NCBI GenBank assembly: GCA_963169105.1
Contig: OY720637.1
Span: 31,739,925-31,803,924, forward strand
Reading direction: 5' to 3'
DNA from: Ceriagrion tenellum
Taxonomy: Eukaryota; Arthropoda; Insecta; Odonata; Coenagrionidae
DNA: 64,000 nt
Every line of letters begins with the position of its first letter. The first letter of the stretch is position 1. Shown in pieces: positions 46,830-57,934 of the stretch. The notes under the pieces are model-generated. The model made no database searches and was not told where the DNA came from. It saw only the letters and a program-made list of their open reading frames with translations. The translations under genes and the position numbers were made by a program.

Positions 46830-49692
46830 GAATATGGTTTAAGTTGAAAATTATAATAGGATGTCACCGATTTCATCACCAGCTTGAGGAATTAAGCAAA
46901 CATCACCGGCAATGTACTTCTAGCGTTAGCAGAATCAGGTCTAAGGTAAAGGACGGGGAAACAGATTTTTTTAATGGAAGAATTCCTCGCCGTTTCGTAA
47001 TGGTGTGAAGGAGCCTTCGAATCCAAAGAGGATTTCAATCCACTCTCCAACCCGTTCCGCACCTAAAAACAATTTATCGCGAGGATCCCTCGCGCCTAAC
47101 CCGTCTCACATTAGGAGGATTTTGATCGATATAGATCGAGGGGAAATGGAGAGAGATCCGATGAGCTTTACAAGAGATTTGGGAGGACTTTCTTATTTTT
47201 TCCTCTTCGTCGGATGGGAAAAAGACGGGAGCTTCTCCCAGCATCTTGAGATTAGAGAGAGAGGGAGAGTGTGTGAGAGAGATAGAAAAGGGATGAGAAA
47301 TTGAGGTCTTAAGAGTGTGTATAGGTGACAGGTCATGAAGAAGAAGGAGAGGGATATAGCGAAGAAATGGCGTTTTTCTAGGGGTTTCATTCACCATGGT
47401 TGCAGGATAGAAAATAAGCACATCCTGTTTTCATCGATCGGCGCCGAAAATATTGAACAATGGGAAAAATTGCTCACAGAGTAAAAGGAAATATTCAATT
47501 AGTAACTCTCCTGCTTGATTTATTTTTTCTCAAACTGTCTCAAAGTTACTGGCTACTTTTGCATACGTTGAAACCGGTCGAGGAAGAAGAAATTGTAAGG
47601 AAATTTCCTGTGTAAGTGATTATTTCCTTTTCTTAAGGACATGTTTCACAAATTTAACTCGTACACTATTAATTTAAAATGCTTTCACTGTTAATACTAG
47701 TCTTATATGACAAAAAATGGCTAATTTCGCAAAAAATGGAACATTTTTAACAAATCTACTTCACTCCTAAAAGGTTAAAGTAATGTCTATTTCAGGTTCT
47801 AGGTTAAATAGATGCCCCTTAGTTTGTCGCTTTCCGCGGCGATACAATTTTTCCAGTATTTTCAAGTTTCCGTCCGCGTATGATTTTCAACCCTCTTGCG
47901 CCGAAATCCTGCGATGGGAAATGCTTACCCTGTCACGAGTAGCGTGAGTATTACTTTTTCATGGTAAGGAATCGAACAGGTACACATGTTCAACAGATTG
48001 AACCATCCTCAACCAATGTTTTTAATAAGGATGCTCCAAAAAGTTAGGCTAAAACTAATGTTGAAGCTCCATTTAAAATTAGTTAATGAATAGTACAGGG
48101 AAAGCACTTCGAAACCTACATTCCGAGTAATCAACTAAAAATTTGTAGTGCAACATCGGCGAAGACAAATTGCAGAGACATGCTAGAAATAAACGGTAGT
48201 AATAATTCCCGCCTGCAAGCCAAGGAAAGGGTCCTGCATTCATCCGGGAGGAGTCACTTATGACACCAGGGACCGTTTTTCTTGCACGCATATTGCTTGA
48301 CCGCAGAGCTGTTCCAACACGGAGCAAGGCGGCGTTTGTTCTCTTGTTTAGTAAAATTGTAGCCGCTCATTATTGGCGTTAGTTCACTGTGTTAACCGGG
48401 CAATCACAGTGAAAGGGTTAAAAAAGACTACAGTTTTACCAGCTATCCTGAGGATAGCAAGGAGTGATTGTGGTGACCTTAACATAGTTCTCGGACAGCT
48501 GGGTGCTGCACTATATTCGACCAATTCTGCATAACGTAAAAGGTTATAAGGAATGAGTATAACGTACATGAAGCGTACAAAAAATTCGAAATATTTTAAA
48601 ATCCTAGTAAATTCCCTTTTTCATTAAAAACGCGTTTAAATATTTAAAAGGCTTTCATAATGTTAAATAGAATAATATATTTTTTATACTAAAAATGTCA
48701 ACCCCCAACGAAAAGCTTATTTATGCTCCGCTACGATGTCATCGAAACATAACCGAGTTTCTGGAGAAAGATAGGATTTCAAAGGAAAAATAAATGGCCG
48801 TTTGACTTACTCTTCCGCGAGAGAGGTGGAAAATAAGGGAGGAAGGGAGGCAAAAAATCTTTTTACGGATTTCTGATAGCGAGTACCTTCCGAAATTGGA
48901 TTTCTATTTTCTTTCATCTCTTTCTGGAGATAGGGCGGCGGGGGAAACATATACAATTGACTTGCTTGGAGGAGGAGGAGAAGGTGAACGAGAGGAGGAC
49001 GTTTTCGCAAGGGTACACCCTTCACCAACGTTTCCTCAAAACGATGCGATCGCGTCTCCAAAGTGGGAAGTGATGAGGTTATCGCCATCTTGATAACGAC
49101 CCCGCCAACAACCGATTGAAGGAGAGGGAGGGGAATTTGGGGTTGTGCCGAAGGGTGTACGGGGAAAGTGTAGACCTACAGGGTCGCCAGGGGAGACGAG
49201 GGATCCCGGTGAGTTGCCATGGCGACGGGGTCTCGAAATAGATGAGAACGGAAACGCGAGTTTCATGACCGGAAATATCCAGACCCTCTCTCTGCAGCTT
49301 TCTTCCCTCGACGTGTGATTCCGAACCAATCACTTTCTTGAAGTTTCATCTGTACCCTCCCTCCGCCCACCTCCCCCACACTTAATGAGGTGGGACTCCC
49401 CTGTGATCAAAAGTATCTTATCCGCTCGTACACGTGCGCGCACGGGATGGGTATGTACCTATATTTAGCCCTTAATTCCGATAAACATTTCCCATCTGAT
49501 TCGATCCGCGAGATACCGCGTCAAATTCCAATAAATTCCACCTACGGAACACATGCTTATAATTAGAATCTCGGCTCAAAAACTACTAATTATCAGAGAT
49601 GTTTTGGAGTTTACGATATCCTCGAGAGTACCTAGGACTATAATCTCATTAACAGAACATTCACATGTCGTTTAACGGGTATTTATTTCTTT

Positions 49693-49695
<3 letters not shown>
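46830..49695. other. No recognised gene apart from a tRNA-like relic
   Basis: 47000-47420 and 48800-49330 are GC-richer or purine-rich, with overlapping frames on both strands. TTAACCGGGCAATCACAGTG at 48393 continues to GAAAGGGTTAA as a short hairpin-like unit. Nothing was assigned. Confidence 0.4.
47962..48018 (-). repeat. tRNA-derived SINE-like relic
   Basis: In reverse complement: A-box-like TGGTTGAGGATGG (rc of 48003-48015), then about 30 bases to B-box-like TGTTCGATTCC (rc of 47968-47978) in CCTGTTCGATTCCTTACC. Fits a polymerase III internal promoter; the SINE body was not identified. Confidence 0.45.

Positions 49696-49698
<3 letters not shown>

Positions 49699-49773
<75 letters not shown>
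49699..49773. repeat. Perfect (AT)n microsatellite
   Basis: 75 bases of uninterrupted AT dinucleotide, about 37 units. It can extrude as a hairpin and is likely to vary in length between individuals and to be hard to assemble. Confidence 0.97.
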
Positions 49774-49775
<2 letters not shown>

Positions 49776-50072
49776 GTTGAAGTATTCAGTTAAAGTCATT
49801 CTAATTAGCCAAACTAGAAATACAAGAAATCACGCTAATTACAGAATGTAATAACAAGCTATTCTTCCATTCATCCGGTTATTATCAAGATAGAATCCCA
49901 TTTATCTCAAATTCCTTCTTAAATTGGTATATTTTGTAAAAAATAACTGGAAGAACAGAAAATAACTACGAGATAATAGAATAACTAGGGCTTTAGCTAA
50001 ATACCCATGCTATTCCAAGGAAAGAGCTTTACGGAAACACATTTCCCGTTTTTAGTTCAAGAATTATAAATA

Positions 50073-50213
50073 CATGGGCGTAGTCCACCAGGAGGTAGGG
50101 GATGGGGACAGATACCACCCTCTGACCGAAACATGTCATTCCAAATCTGCTATACAGAATCAGACATTATGAAGTCCTTCCCCCCTCTAAGATAAGTCCT
50201 GGCTACGCCCATG
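50073..50213. mobile_element. Small MITE with CATGGGCGTAG ends
   Basis: The left end is CATGGGCGTAGTCCACCAGG. The right end in reverse complement is CATGGGCGTAGCCAGGACTT. Both are followed inward by G-rich (left) or, in reverse complement, AGAGGGGGG-like sequence. Total about 141 bp, no coding. The ends resemble a GGGCGTAGCCAG motif I associate with widespread animal MITEs; the superfamily was not determined. Confidence 0.65.
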
Positions 50214-50219
50214 CATACA

Positions 50220-53200
50220 TTCCTGACTATTGTTGCTTTTAGTGGATGACAACTAATTGGTTTACGTTCCAAAAATTATAAAGAGATATGTGTTCAATAA
50301 TTAATGTTTTATGCTTAGCGCAGGAGGCTCTGAGGCAGAGCCTTCACGTTGTATCCTTGAAGTTACGTTCCCCGCTTTACTTAAACAAGGGGGACTACAT
50401 GAGATAAATATGAAATATGCCCCAAGAGAGGGAAAGCAAAGCCCTTATTGTTGGCACTGCTATAATATTTAAAATGTGTGGTGAAGCCAATTTAAATATT
50501 CAACACTACAGCTTAAGCACAATGTGCACTAAATAATACAAACGGGATCAAATGACTTGATAATGTCATTTCTCGACGAAACCTGCAGCACCATAACGAT
50601 TCTCTAAAACAGTCTGGATGTATCGTAATTTTTATAACATTCCCATAAGAAGAAAAATGTGATCATTGTTCGTCCAAATAGGTCAAGTTCATATGGTCAC
50701 ATGCAGCAAATGATGACGGGAATGATACTGGACGTTCCTAGGACAGTAGCTTTGAGCTCTGCCCTTCAACAGCGGTTTGCATTTTGAATAAGGGAAATGA
50801 AATGATAAGGACGTATTTTAGGCTTTCTTAATGTTAAATAATAAATAAAAATCCCACTATGTGTAGCCGGAAACAGTTGAAGTTACAAAAATTATAGTTT
50901 TATTTATGTGTAACGGATAATGAGGGAAAGCTGGAAACCTACTCGGGATACATATCTATAGCCTCAAAGCATGCACCAGGAAAGGGAAGAAGTGAGAAGA
51001 TAAATGCCTAAAACCACGAAATTAACATATTTAGGAAAAGTATAATTGCAGAGTTTAGAATGCAAAGAGTGCTATTTTTTTAAGCACAATGACTCCTTAC
51101 ACAAAATATGAGATCTATAGTTCACAGTGATGCGTTTCAGTGACAAAGCCACATCACTCAGCTAAATTGTGCAAACCTTTAGCTCGTATGAACTACAAGT
51201 TGGGATTACTTCTTTACATGATAAAAAATGGTATCCTGAGGTAATTTATATGTTGTCATAAATAGTACCGAAAAAGTATCTTCTAAATGATGACTTGTTA
51301 ACTTTAATATATTTGGAATATTATTAGGTATATAATCCAACAAAATAGTTAATATATTACAAAATATTGCCATTGTAACCAGTGGTCAAAATTTAGACGT
51401 ATTTACTGTTGGAAAAATCGTGCGCTTACCAACAGGAGACCTGAGACAAACTGCTGAGGTTTACTCTACAATAAGCACAGAAAAACCGGTAGTATAACGA
51501 GGAGAGGGTTATTCGAACGGCTAATAAGAATTTTCAATGGCAAAGCGGACAGCATCCTCCGACCCTGGCAATTACAAAAGAAATAAATCCTCGCAAGGAC
51601 CCTTGCCAGTCGGTTGAAATGGTGGGATCATTACCCTCCATGAGACCGTTGCATCAAGACGAAGCCCTCATGCCTGTCCTCCAATGGAGAATGTCTGCAA
51701 GTCATCCGTGGCGGAACGCGCCGGGTAAACAATGAAGGGATGAAGTGGAATATGCCGACCTTAGAACCAGGTCAAGAATAATACGGGATTCGCATTCCGA
51801 AAACCACTCTTCAAAACGAAATCATTTCATCCCCTCCTTCCCCTCCACCCTCATGGAAAAAAAGAACGATAGACAAATAAAGGATCCCATGAAGAAGGAG
51901 GGTCGATTTGCATAAACAAACTTCACTCCCTTTGACATTTCCTTTCGCTGCCATTAAAGGAAGATGGGGAAATCCTGCCTAATCTCCGTCTGGGTCTGCC
52001 TTAACATCCTTTACCCTCCCCTCTGCCAGCCAACCCCTTAACCCTTCGAGGAAGAGCACATTTCTGCATGTATGTTCACCGAGGGATGGGATAATTCCTC
52101 CACAAAGGCTAAGTTTACATCAGCAAACCTGCACAAACAAACTAGTCACAGCGTTTAGGTCCTTAGAGTCGTAGGTAAGAAGCTCGTCAGATGTTACAGA
52201 CAGAGAAGGAAATCAAGAAGTAGTACAAATGACATCCAGTAAGTCCTCGGTATGCGTCGTTTAGATTTACGGCTGGCGCGATGTTACGTCCATGCTGACA
52301 AGGGTCATCAAAAAATTTCTCCCTGTTTAATGCTAATAAAATAGACGGTATGTGCATATGCTTGGGTTTTTTGATGATTGAGACATAATCATCCTATTTT
52401 GAAATAGCTATTTTTTCCTGGATAAAGGAAAAAGAACAAATTTTGAAATTAAGGCCTGGATTTATCACGGGATTAAAGTGGTTACGAATATCTGAATATG
52501 TTTTACGTTGTTCCTACTAACATCGCTCTTCTTCAACACGCATCTTCGACGAAAATTGAGGACTTATTGTAGTCATCGGCCATAATTGTCGTTTATTTTA
52601 TACATCAGAAAACTATATATGCAAATGCAAAAATAAGCATACACGGTAACTCATGTAACACCAAGCCTTCAGTAAATAAAAGATTTATCCCTAAAACAAT
52701 GCGCCATTCTAAGTTTTACGAGAGTATCGATAGTAATTTCACCAGTAACAAAAGATAGGCTTTCTAATTTTTAAACTCTAGTTACATTACTTTTCGACGC
52801 AGAGGCAAATTTGAAGGCAAATGCAATGAAAATATATAATATACGTGGCGAGCACATATGGTGCAAATCGTTTAGTGTTGTTGTCAAGGAGGCCTGTTGA
52901 TATATAGATAAATAGGATGGTTATGTAACTAAGGAGTTGGACGGTGATTGTAACGAGCACTGCATCGGGTGTGTAGTAAATTAATTTGAGAAACGTGGAG
53001 TCTTCTTACTTAACCGACTCCACACATATAATCAATTCCTATTCCATTTTACATATTGTGCCTAAAATTTTTCCTTACTCTCCTTTCAAGAAGGACGTGT
53101 GAAAGAAACGATGTATAGTCAGAAAAATATAGCGCAGATATCCACTTGAACGTTCCATGTCTTCCTACGCGCCCAATGACATCTTTATTCCTTGCAAAGC

Positions 53201-53840
53201 ATCGTTTTGGATGGCATAAGACGGGTGACTTGGAATTGAAAGGGCCGATACGAAGAGACAGAAAAAAATAGGATTGGGGTGCTGCAAAAATAGGAAGGTG
53301 TTTCAACCATGGAGCGGGCCAATAATCCTGGCTACCGGTTCCCTGAGGTAGGGGCGATTGGAGACCTGGGTGAGATTCAGTAATGGGAAGGGAACGAGGC
53401 CGTTAGGAGAGACGATAGTAGGGCTTTGACACAGCCCTCCATTATATACGAAGTTAAACAGCTACGGCAGGGATATGTAGGGACGCATGAGAATAACAAA
53501 GGGGATCAGGCTGGTGAGACGTCTAGAGAATTGGCTTCCCAACCCGTGATCCCAGGTTCCAATGCCGGCAGTAGCGGAGATTTTTCAGAGAAATACCAAT
53601 TCCTACTGCGGCGCGATGTGGAGGACACATCTAGCAAAGTACTCATCTTGTCGGATAGTACGTTACAGTGACGTATACAGGGGGAGATCAATGGGGTCTG
53701 CACCCTCCGCGAAAATTTAAATGTATTATTTTAAAAGTGGCACTAAAGAAGAGAGTTATATTTGTTTATTTAACTAATGTACACAACATTTATTCTTAGG
53801 TTGGAGCAAAATTGTAAATTAATACATATTTGTATTTTAT
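50220..53840. other. No recognised gene
   Basis: Mostly AT-rich. 51800-52050 is pyrimidine-rich. A frame open from 53384 to 53671, ending RRDVEDTSSKVLILSDSTLQ, faintly recalls the esterase-like 'KVLIIGDS' motif of some LINE ORF1 proteins, but this is too weak to call. Confidence 0.4.
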
Positions 53841-53844
53841 AAAA

Positions 53845-54115
53845 ACACTAGCGAAAGGTGCCCATTGAAACTCAACGAGTGTGAAAACCACTAAATTTAT
53901 TATATACGAAAGCCACAAAACCTGAAGAATACTGAGCGGTCTTCTTTGAGTCGTCTTCTGAGTGAATGAACTTAATCGCTTCCCATGTGTACATACATAT
54001 ATATTTGCATTCAATGACTTACTTCAGTTGCGATATTATTTTTTGATATGGGCGTTGAGTATCTTCAATCAGGATTGAAGAGTAAGGGTACAATCCAGGG
54101 GTTGAAAATGTCAAA
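53845..54115. repeat. 270-bp direct repeat, left copy
   Basis: Starts ACTAGCGAAAGG and ends CAGGGGTTGAAAATGTCAAA. Matches 56602-56871 along its whole length with scattered substitutions and small indels, for example TCTTCTTTGAGTCGTCTTCT identical in both. Outside these limits the flanks differ. The first 35 bases form a degenerate stem here (CCCATTGA...TCAACGAG). No coding. Confidence 0.85.
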
Positions 54116-54119
54116 TTTT

Positions 54120-56600
54120 TACACTCCAAAAGTTACAGATATTTTTTAAGTTCCAGACACTACTTATTCGAGACCGCGATACATCTCCCATTCTCTTTCT
54201 GCAGTCTCTCTCACAACCATCCCCTTTTCTTTTTAAACAATGAACAAAACAATTTTCTTTTAAAACATCAAAAAATTACAATTAATGACGCGAAGAAACG
54301 AAGCAACGATCAACATAATGAAAAAAACTGAAAATAACGGAACCTGAAATATTAAACAAAATCAATGCAATCATTTTTTTATTGCGGTATGGCCCGACGT
54401 TACAATCCATGTCTGTCACTCACACAAACTATAATTCGTACCTACTAATTTAATGCTGACCTTCATATCCCGCACCACATTCTTACCTTTCATGGTGAGT
54501 GGCCTCACAGAATAATTGGACTATTATGTAGCATTACTTCTTACGAGCAATATTTCGTTCGTGTTAGACCGATCCGAATTTGTCGATCAAGAGTTTTGCT
54601 GTAATCGGCTAAAAGGCATTGAACATTGGTGGCCTTCCGATCATTCTAACACTTCGGTCAGTCCCCTCAGAACACATATTAAATATGATCAGATCCAACA
54701 AATGTCACATTTATATTAAAATGAGCCTATTTCCTCTTCGATCAGTTTACAGGCCGTGGAGGTCCCAAGTCTTGCCTGTTTATTCACGTTGTTCGTGTTG
54801 ACTTGGATTCCCAGTGATGGCATTAATCATTCGGATGTTTGCGTCTGAGTGTTGCGGACTCTAGTGTGAAACTCAATTCTTTCGACTTAATCACTTGCCC
54901 AAGCCGAAGTCATCCGCCTGGATGGACAGGATGTGGAACAGCGTGGAAGCGTACATGCCTCCGCCTCCCGCACCCGCCCACACCCCCCACCGCTCGCTCC
55001 TTGAAAAAACAAAAGGTGACTTGTTTTGAAAACAACGAATCATTCATCCGCCGGTAAATCCGAGCCAACCGGAAAAAAATTCTATTTTTTCGAAGCTGCG
55101 AAGCGTCGCCATGTCGTCTGCAGTCCCTTTCATGCGCCATCGAAGACAGCCAGGTCGTATTTTTCATCAATGTCGATGTTATTCCTCTAAAGCAGTCGCA
55201 ACAGGTTTTGGCAGAGGCTTTAGGATGACAGCCATTTTAAGTTTATTAAATGAAATTTTTTGATATCCGCATCAATATGCTGTGAGATGGTTGATGGATA
55301 TAAGACGTGGTGAGCATTGTTTCCATAAGAAAACGAAAAGTACCGCTAATTCAAGAATTTTCTGTCCAAAAAGAAGGATTACCATTGATAAAAGTATTAA
55401 GAAATATATAGTGACAGGAGTGCCCCTCTAATGTAAGAATGCCAGGAAGGAACCCTTACACAAGAGGGGTCTATAAGCAGACGACAAAATGACTTGCACT
55501 AAATAGGCACTTCATTAAAACTTGTGTATTCTGTGTGTATTCTGATCTACAATCCGTTTGGTTGTGAAATTTGGGCTACATCTGAGGAACGGAGAGAATT
55601 GGATGGAATGGATTGTGTTTTTATCGGAGAATAAGGAGAATCAAATGGATGGAGAGAATCACAAGCGAAAAAGTCCCGCGCAGAATTGAAGTGGAAAGTA
55701 TTTTAATAAAATCAGCACAGATATATGCGTTTATCTGCGGCCGGAGAGCGTCTTAGGGGGCTAATGAAGTGAGAAATTAAAGAGATATATTACCATGGAA
55801 GACTAAAGATAGACCACATCAAACTGTGACGGTCATCTAAATGAATTTAATAAATGAAGTTTGAAGGAATGTAAATTTCTGTCGATAGGAGAGTGGAGTG
55901 GAGAGCTATAGTGAACTAAAATTTATATTGATGGCCGTAGATGATGAATCAAATGAGTACTATTCTGTGCTTCTATTGCAGTCTTGAATTAGAATTATAA
56001 GAGGAAAAATGGAGTATCGGTACATATCAGTCGCAGTTATCACCGTGTACCCTAATTAATATTTTATAACGTTCCTTTCTTCGCATATACAAGGACTCCC
56101 ATCCTGGTTCATCCGAAATACAAGTCAAATTTCATGGCATTTTATCATAAGTGGGCTTAATCTAATTATTTTATCAAATCTTTACCAGGAGCGTCCAATA
56201 CTTATGCTGGTTGTACATTTTGTGTGGGATTTATGGGATTCTTAGGGTAAAATAACATCTTTCTGTGACTTTTTCATCATTGCAACCCCAATTTTACGCA
56301 TCATAGCTACCCATCAGTCTACACTTTAACACAGTTTAACGTGGAGAGAGGGAGCCAGAATTTTGTTGTGAGAGATATCCATGTTAAGCACCAGCAGAGG
56401 GCGAGGGAAAGTGGTGAACATTTTTTTAGTTGCTAATTAGGTCAAATTTTTTTGTTTAGGTGGGTGCAATTTTTTATTTAACTATGGGTGCAAAAGCACA
56501 ATTGTGAGGAATAACTTAGTATGTTTAAAGGTTTAAGCTCCTCTTAATTTGGAAAGAATACAAAACCCACCCATTTTATCCTACTATCCTAATGATAGTA
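54120..56600. other. Segment between the 270-bp direct repeats
   Basis: 2.5 kb with no recognised protease, integrase or reverse transcriptase, so an LTR retrotransposon is not supported. 54860-55000 is CpG-rich. Frames at 54516-55170 are short and unassigned. 55600-55900 has purine-rich text that could be LINE debris, but no frame was fixed. Confidence 0.35.
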
Positions 56601-56601
56601 T

Positions 56602-56871
56602 AAACTAGCGAAAGGTACCCGTTGAAACTCAACGGGTGTGGAAAGCATTGAATTTATTATACACGAAAGCCACAAAATCTAAAGAATACTGAGCAGTCTT
56701 CTTTGAGTCGTCTTCTGAGTGAATGGAACTTAATATCTTCCCTTGTGTACACACATATATTTGCATTCAATGACTTATTTCAGTTGCGATATTCATTTTT
56801 GATATGGGCGTTAAGCATCTTCAAACAGCATTGGAGAGTATGGGTACAATCCAGGGGTTGAAAATGTCAAA
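56602..56871. repeat. 270-bp direct repeat, right copy
   Basis: Second copy of 53845-54115. Here the hairpin near the start is perfect (CCCGTTGA, loop AAC, TCAACGGG at about 56618-56636), suggesting the ancestral repeat had a stable stem-loop there. No coding. Confidence 0.85.
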
Positions 56872-56874
56872 CGG

Positions 56875-57810
56875 ATCATTTGCAGCATCAGCCATGTTTG
56901 TTTGTTTGACCAATTAATCCTCATTTACCTGGATTGCGTCTTAGGCGTAAAGGGTAGCCATAATCATTGGTTTCTTTTTTAAATCAAAAATATATGTTAA
57001 TTATTAGGGCAATTGTCGATTTTCATGCATGGATGGCGTTCATTGAGCGGAACACCCCGTTCTTCTTTCGGGTAAGATGAATGTAGTGAGGTTATTATAG
57101 TTTCCGCCATATTAAAACAGATTGAAGTTTCGAAACAGACAGGTCAATATTTGAACCAGATTCATAGCTAGAAACCCTTCCGTGGTTGGGTTAGGATGAG
57201 ATTTGTGTGGTTCTTAATGTAACCCGAGAAACACCACGGGAAGATGACCGAATTAGTTTCCCAATTTTTCTTGATATAGGTATCCTTTTTTGGTATTTTT
57301 GAGTTGGATATTTTATTTATTTTTTCTTTTAATGCTTATAAACACTGGTCATTATTAAAGCATCGGTATCAGCTCATTATAAAATAAAATTAAACATTAT
57401 ATTTGCGGCTTTCCCTCAGGAGTTTTGAATGTATACTTATTGTAAATATGCATTGAATTTATCGATTCCCAACCTAAGCAATCCATCATGAGGCCCTTAG
57501 GACTCTGGCACCATTGGAGCCCATGAGACTCAAGGCACTTCTTATGCAGATATTCTCTCAACATGATATCATGGGCCTGCAGGAAAAAATGTTATTTAAA
57601 GAAGCGTGAATATCTTTTGAAGATCAAATCTTTGGTTGCCAAGGAAATATGATACTGTTGATTCCAGAGAAAATGTGAGATTTTTCAGCTAAAAACATGA
57701 CTTTCACACGAATACAAAACGTAATAGCTTACTTAACCGCTTTCTTAACTTACACCGCTTTCAATAAGGCCATGATTGTATCAATAACCATTAATTTTGA
57801 GGTTATATGG
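56875..57810. other. No recognised gene or repeat
   Basis: AT-rich sequence with no motif recognised. Confidence 0.4.
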
Positions 57811-57813
57811 GAA

Positions 57814-57929
57814 TTAATGAAAGTTGGTAATTTTCCACAATATAAACTTTAAAAGGACCGGTTTCGATGTACTACATCAAAACCGGTCGTATTAAAGTTT
57901 ATATTGTGGAAAATTGCCAACTTTAATTA
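57814..57929. mobile_element. Near-perfect 116-bp hairpin related to the 6.8-kb element
   Basis: Arms at 57814-57870 and 57873-57929 are inverted repeats around a centre GATGTA-C-TACATC, with few mismatches. Each arm holds ACCGGT followed outward by (G/C)TATTAAAG-like, TTTATATTGTGGAAAATT and CCAACTTTAA sequences, related to the right arm of the element at 6816-7121. On the minus strand the left arm reads TACATCGAAACCGGTCC, the 3' half of a hammerhead-like core (GAAAC then a short palindromic stem III and GTC). The CTGATGA half is absent. The outer limits TTAAT/ATTAA are part of the palindrome, so no target duplication can be separated. Confidence 0.65.
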
Positions 57930-57934
57930 ATTAT

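Larger units (their letters stand above)
45668..46830. repeat. Pair of roughly 165-bp direct repeats, 1 kb apart
   Basis: 45668-45832 and about 46655-46830 resemble each other in order. Shared words are GGGCTTTCA-like, AAGAGTT(T)C(C)ACG(C)GACATCG, ATTTTTGTATGTTGC(T/A)TGG and TTTTTC(A)TC. The copies are well diverged. The Penelope-like fragment and a 146-bp tandem repeat lie between them. Confidence 0.45.

Noticed and set aside
52036..52060. TTAACCCTTCGAGG as a second piggyBac-type end
   Set aside because: No matching inverted end followed by TTAA within several hundred bases.
53384..53671. Frame ending KVLILSDSTLQ as a LINE ORF1 esterase fragment
   Set aside because: Only one short motif-like string, without the catalytic GDS context or any zinc-knuckle region.
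54115..56601. LTR retrotransposon bounded by the 270-bp repeats
   Set aside because: No TG...CA ends, primer-binding site, polypurine tract or gag/pol motifs were seen.
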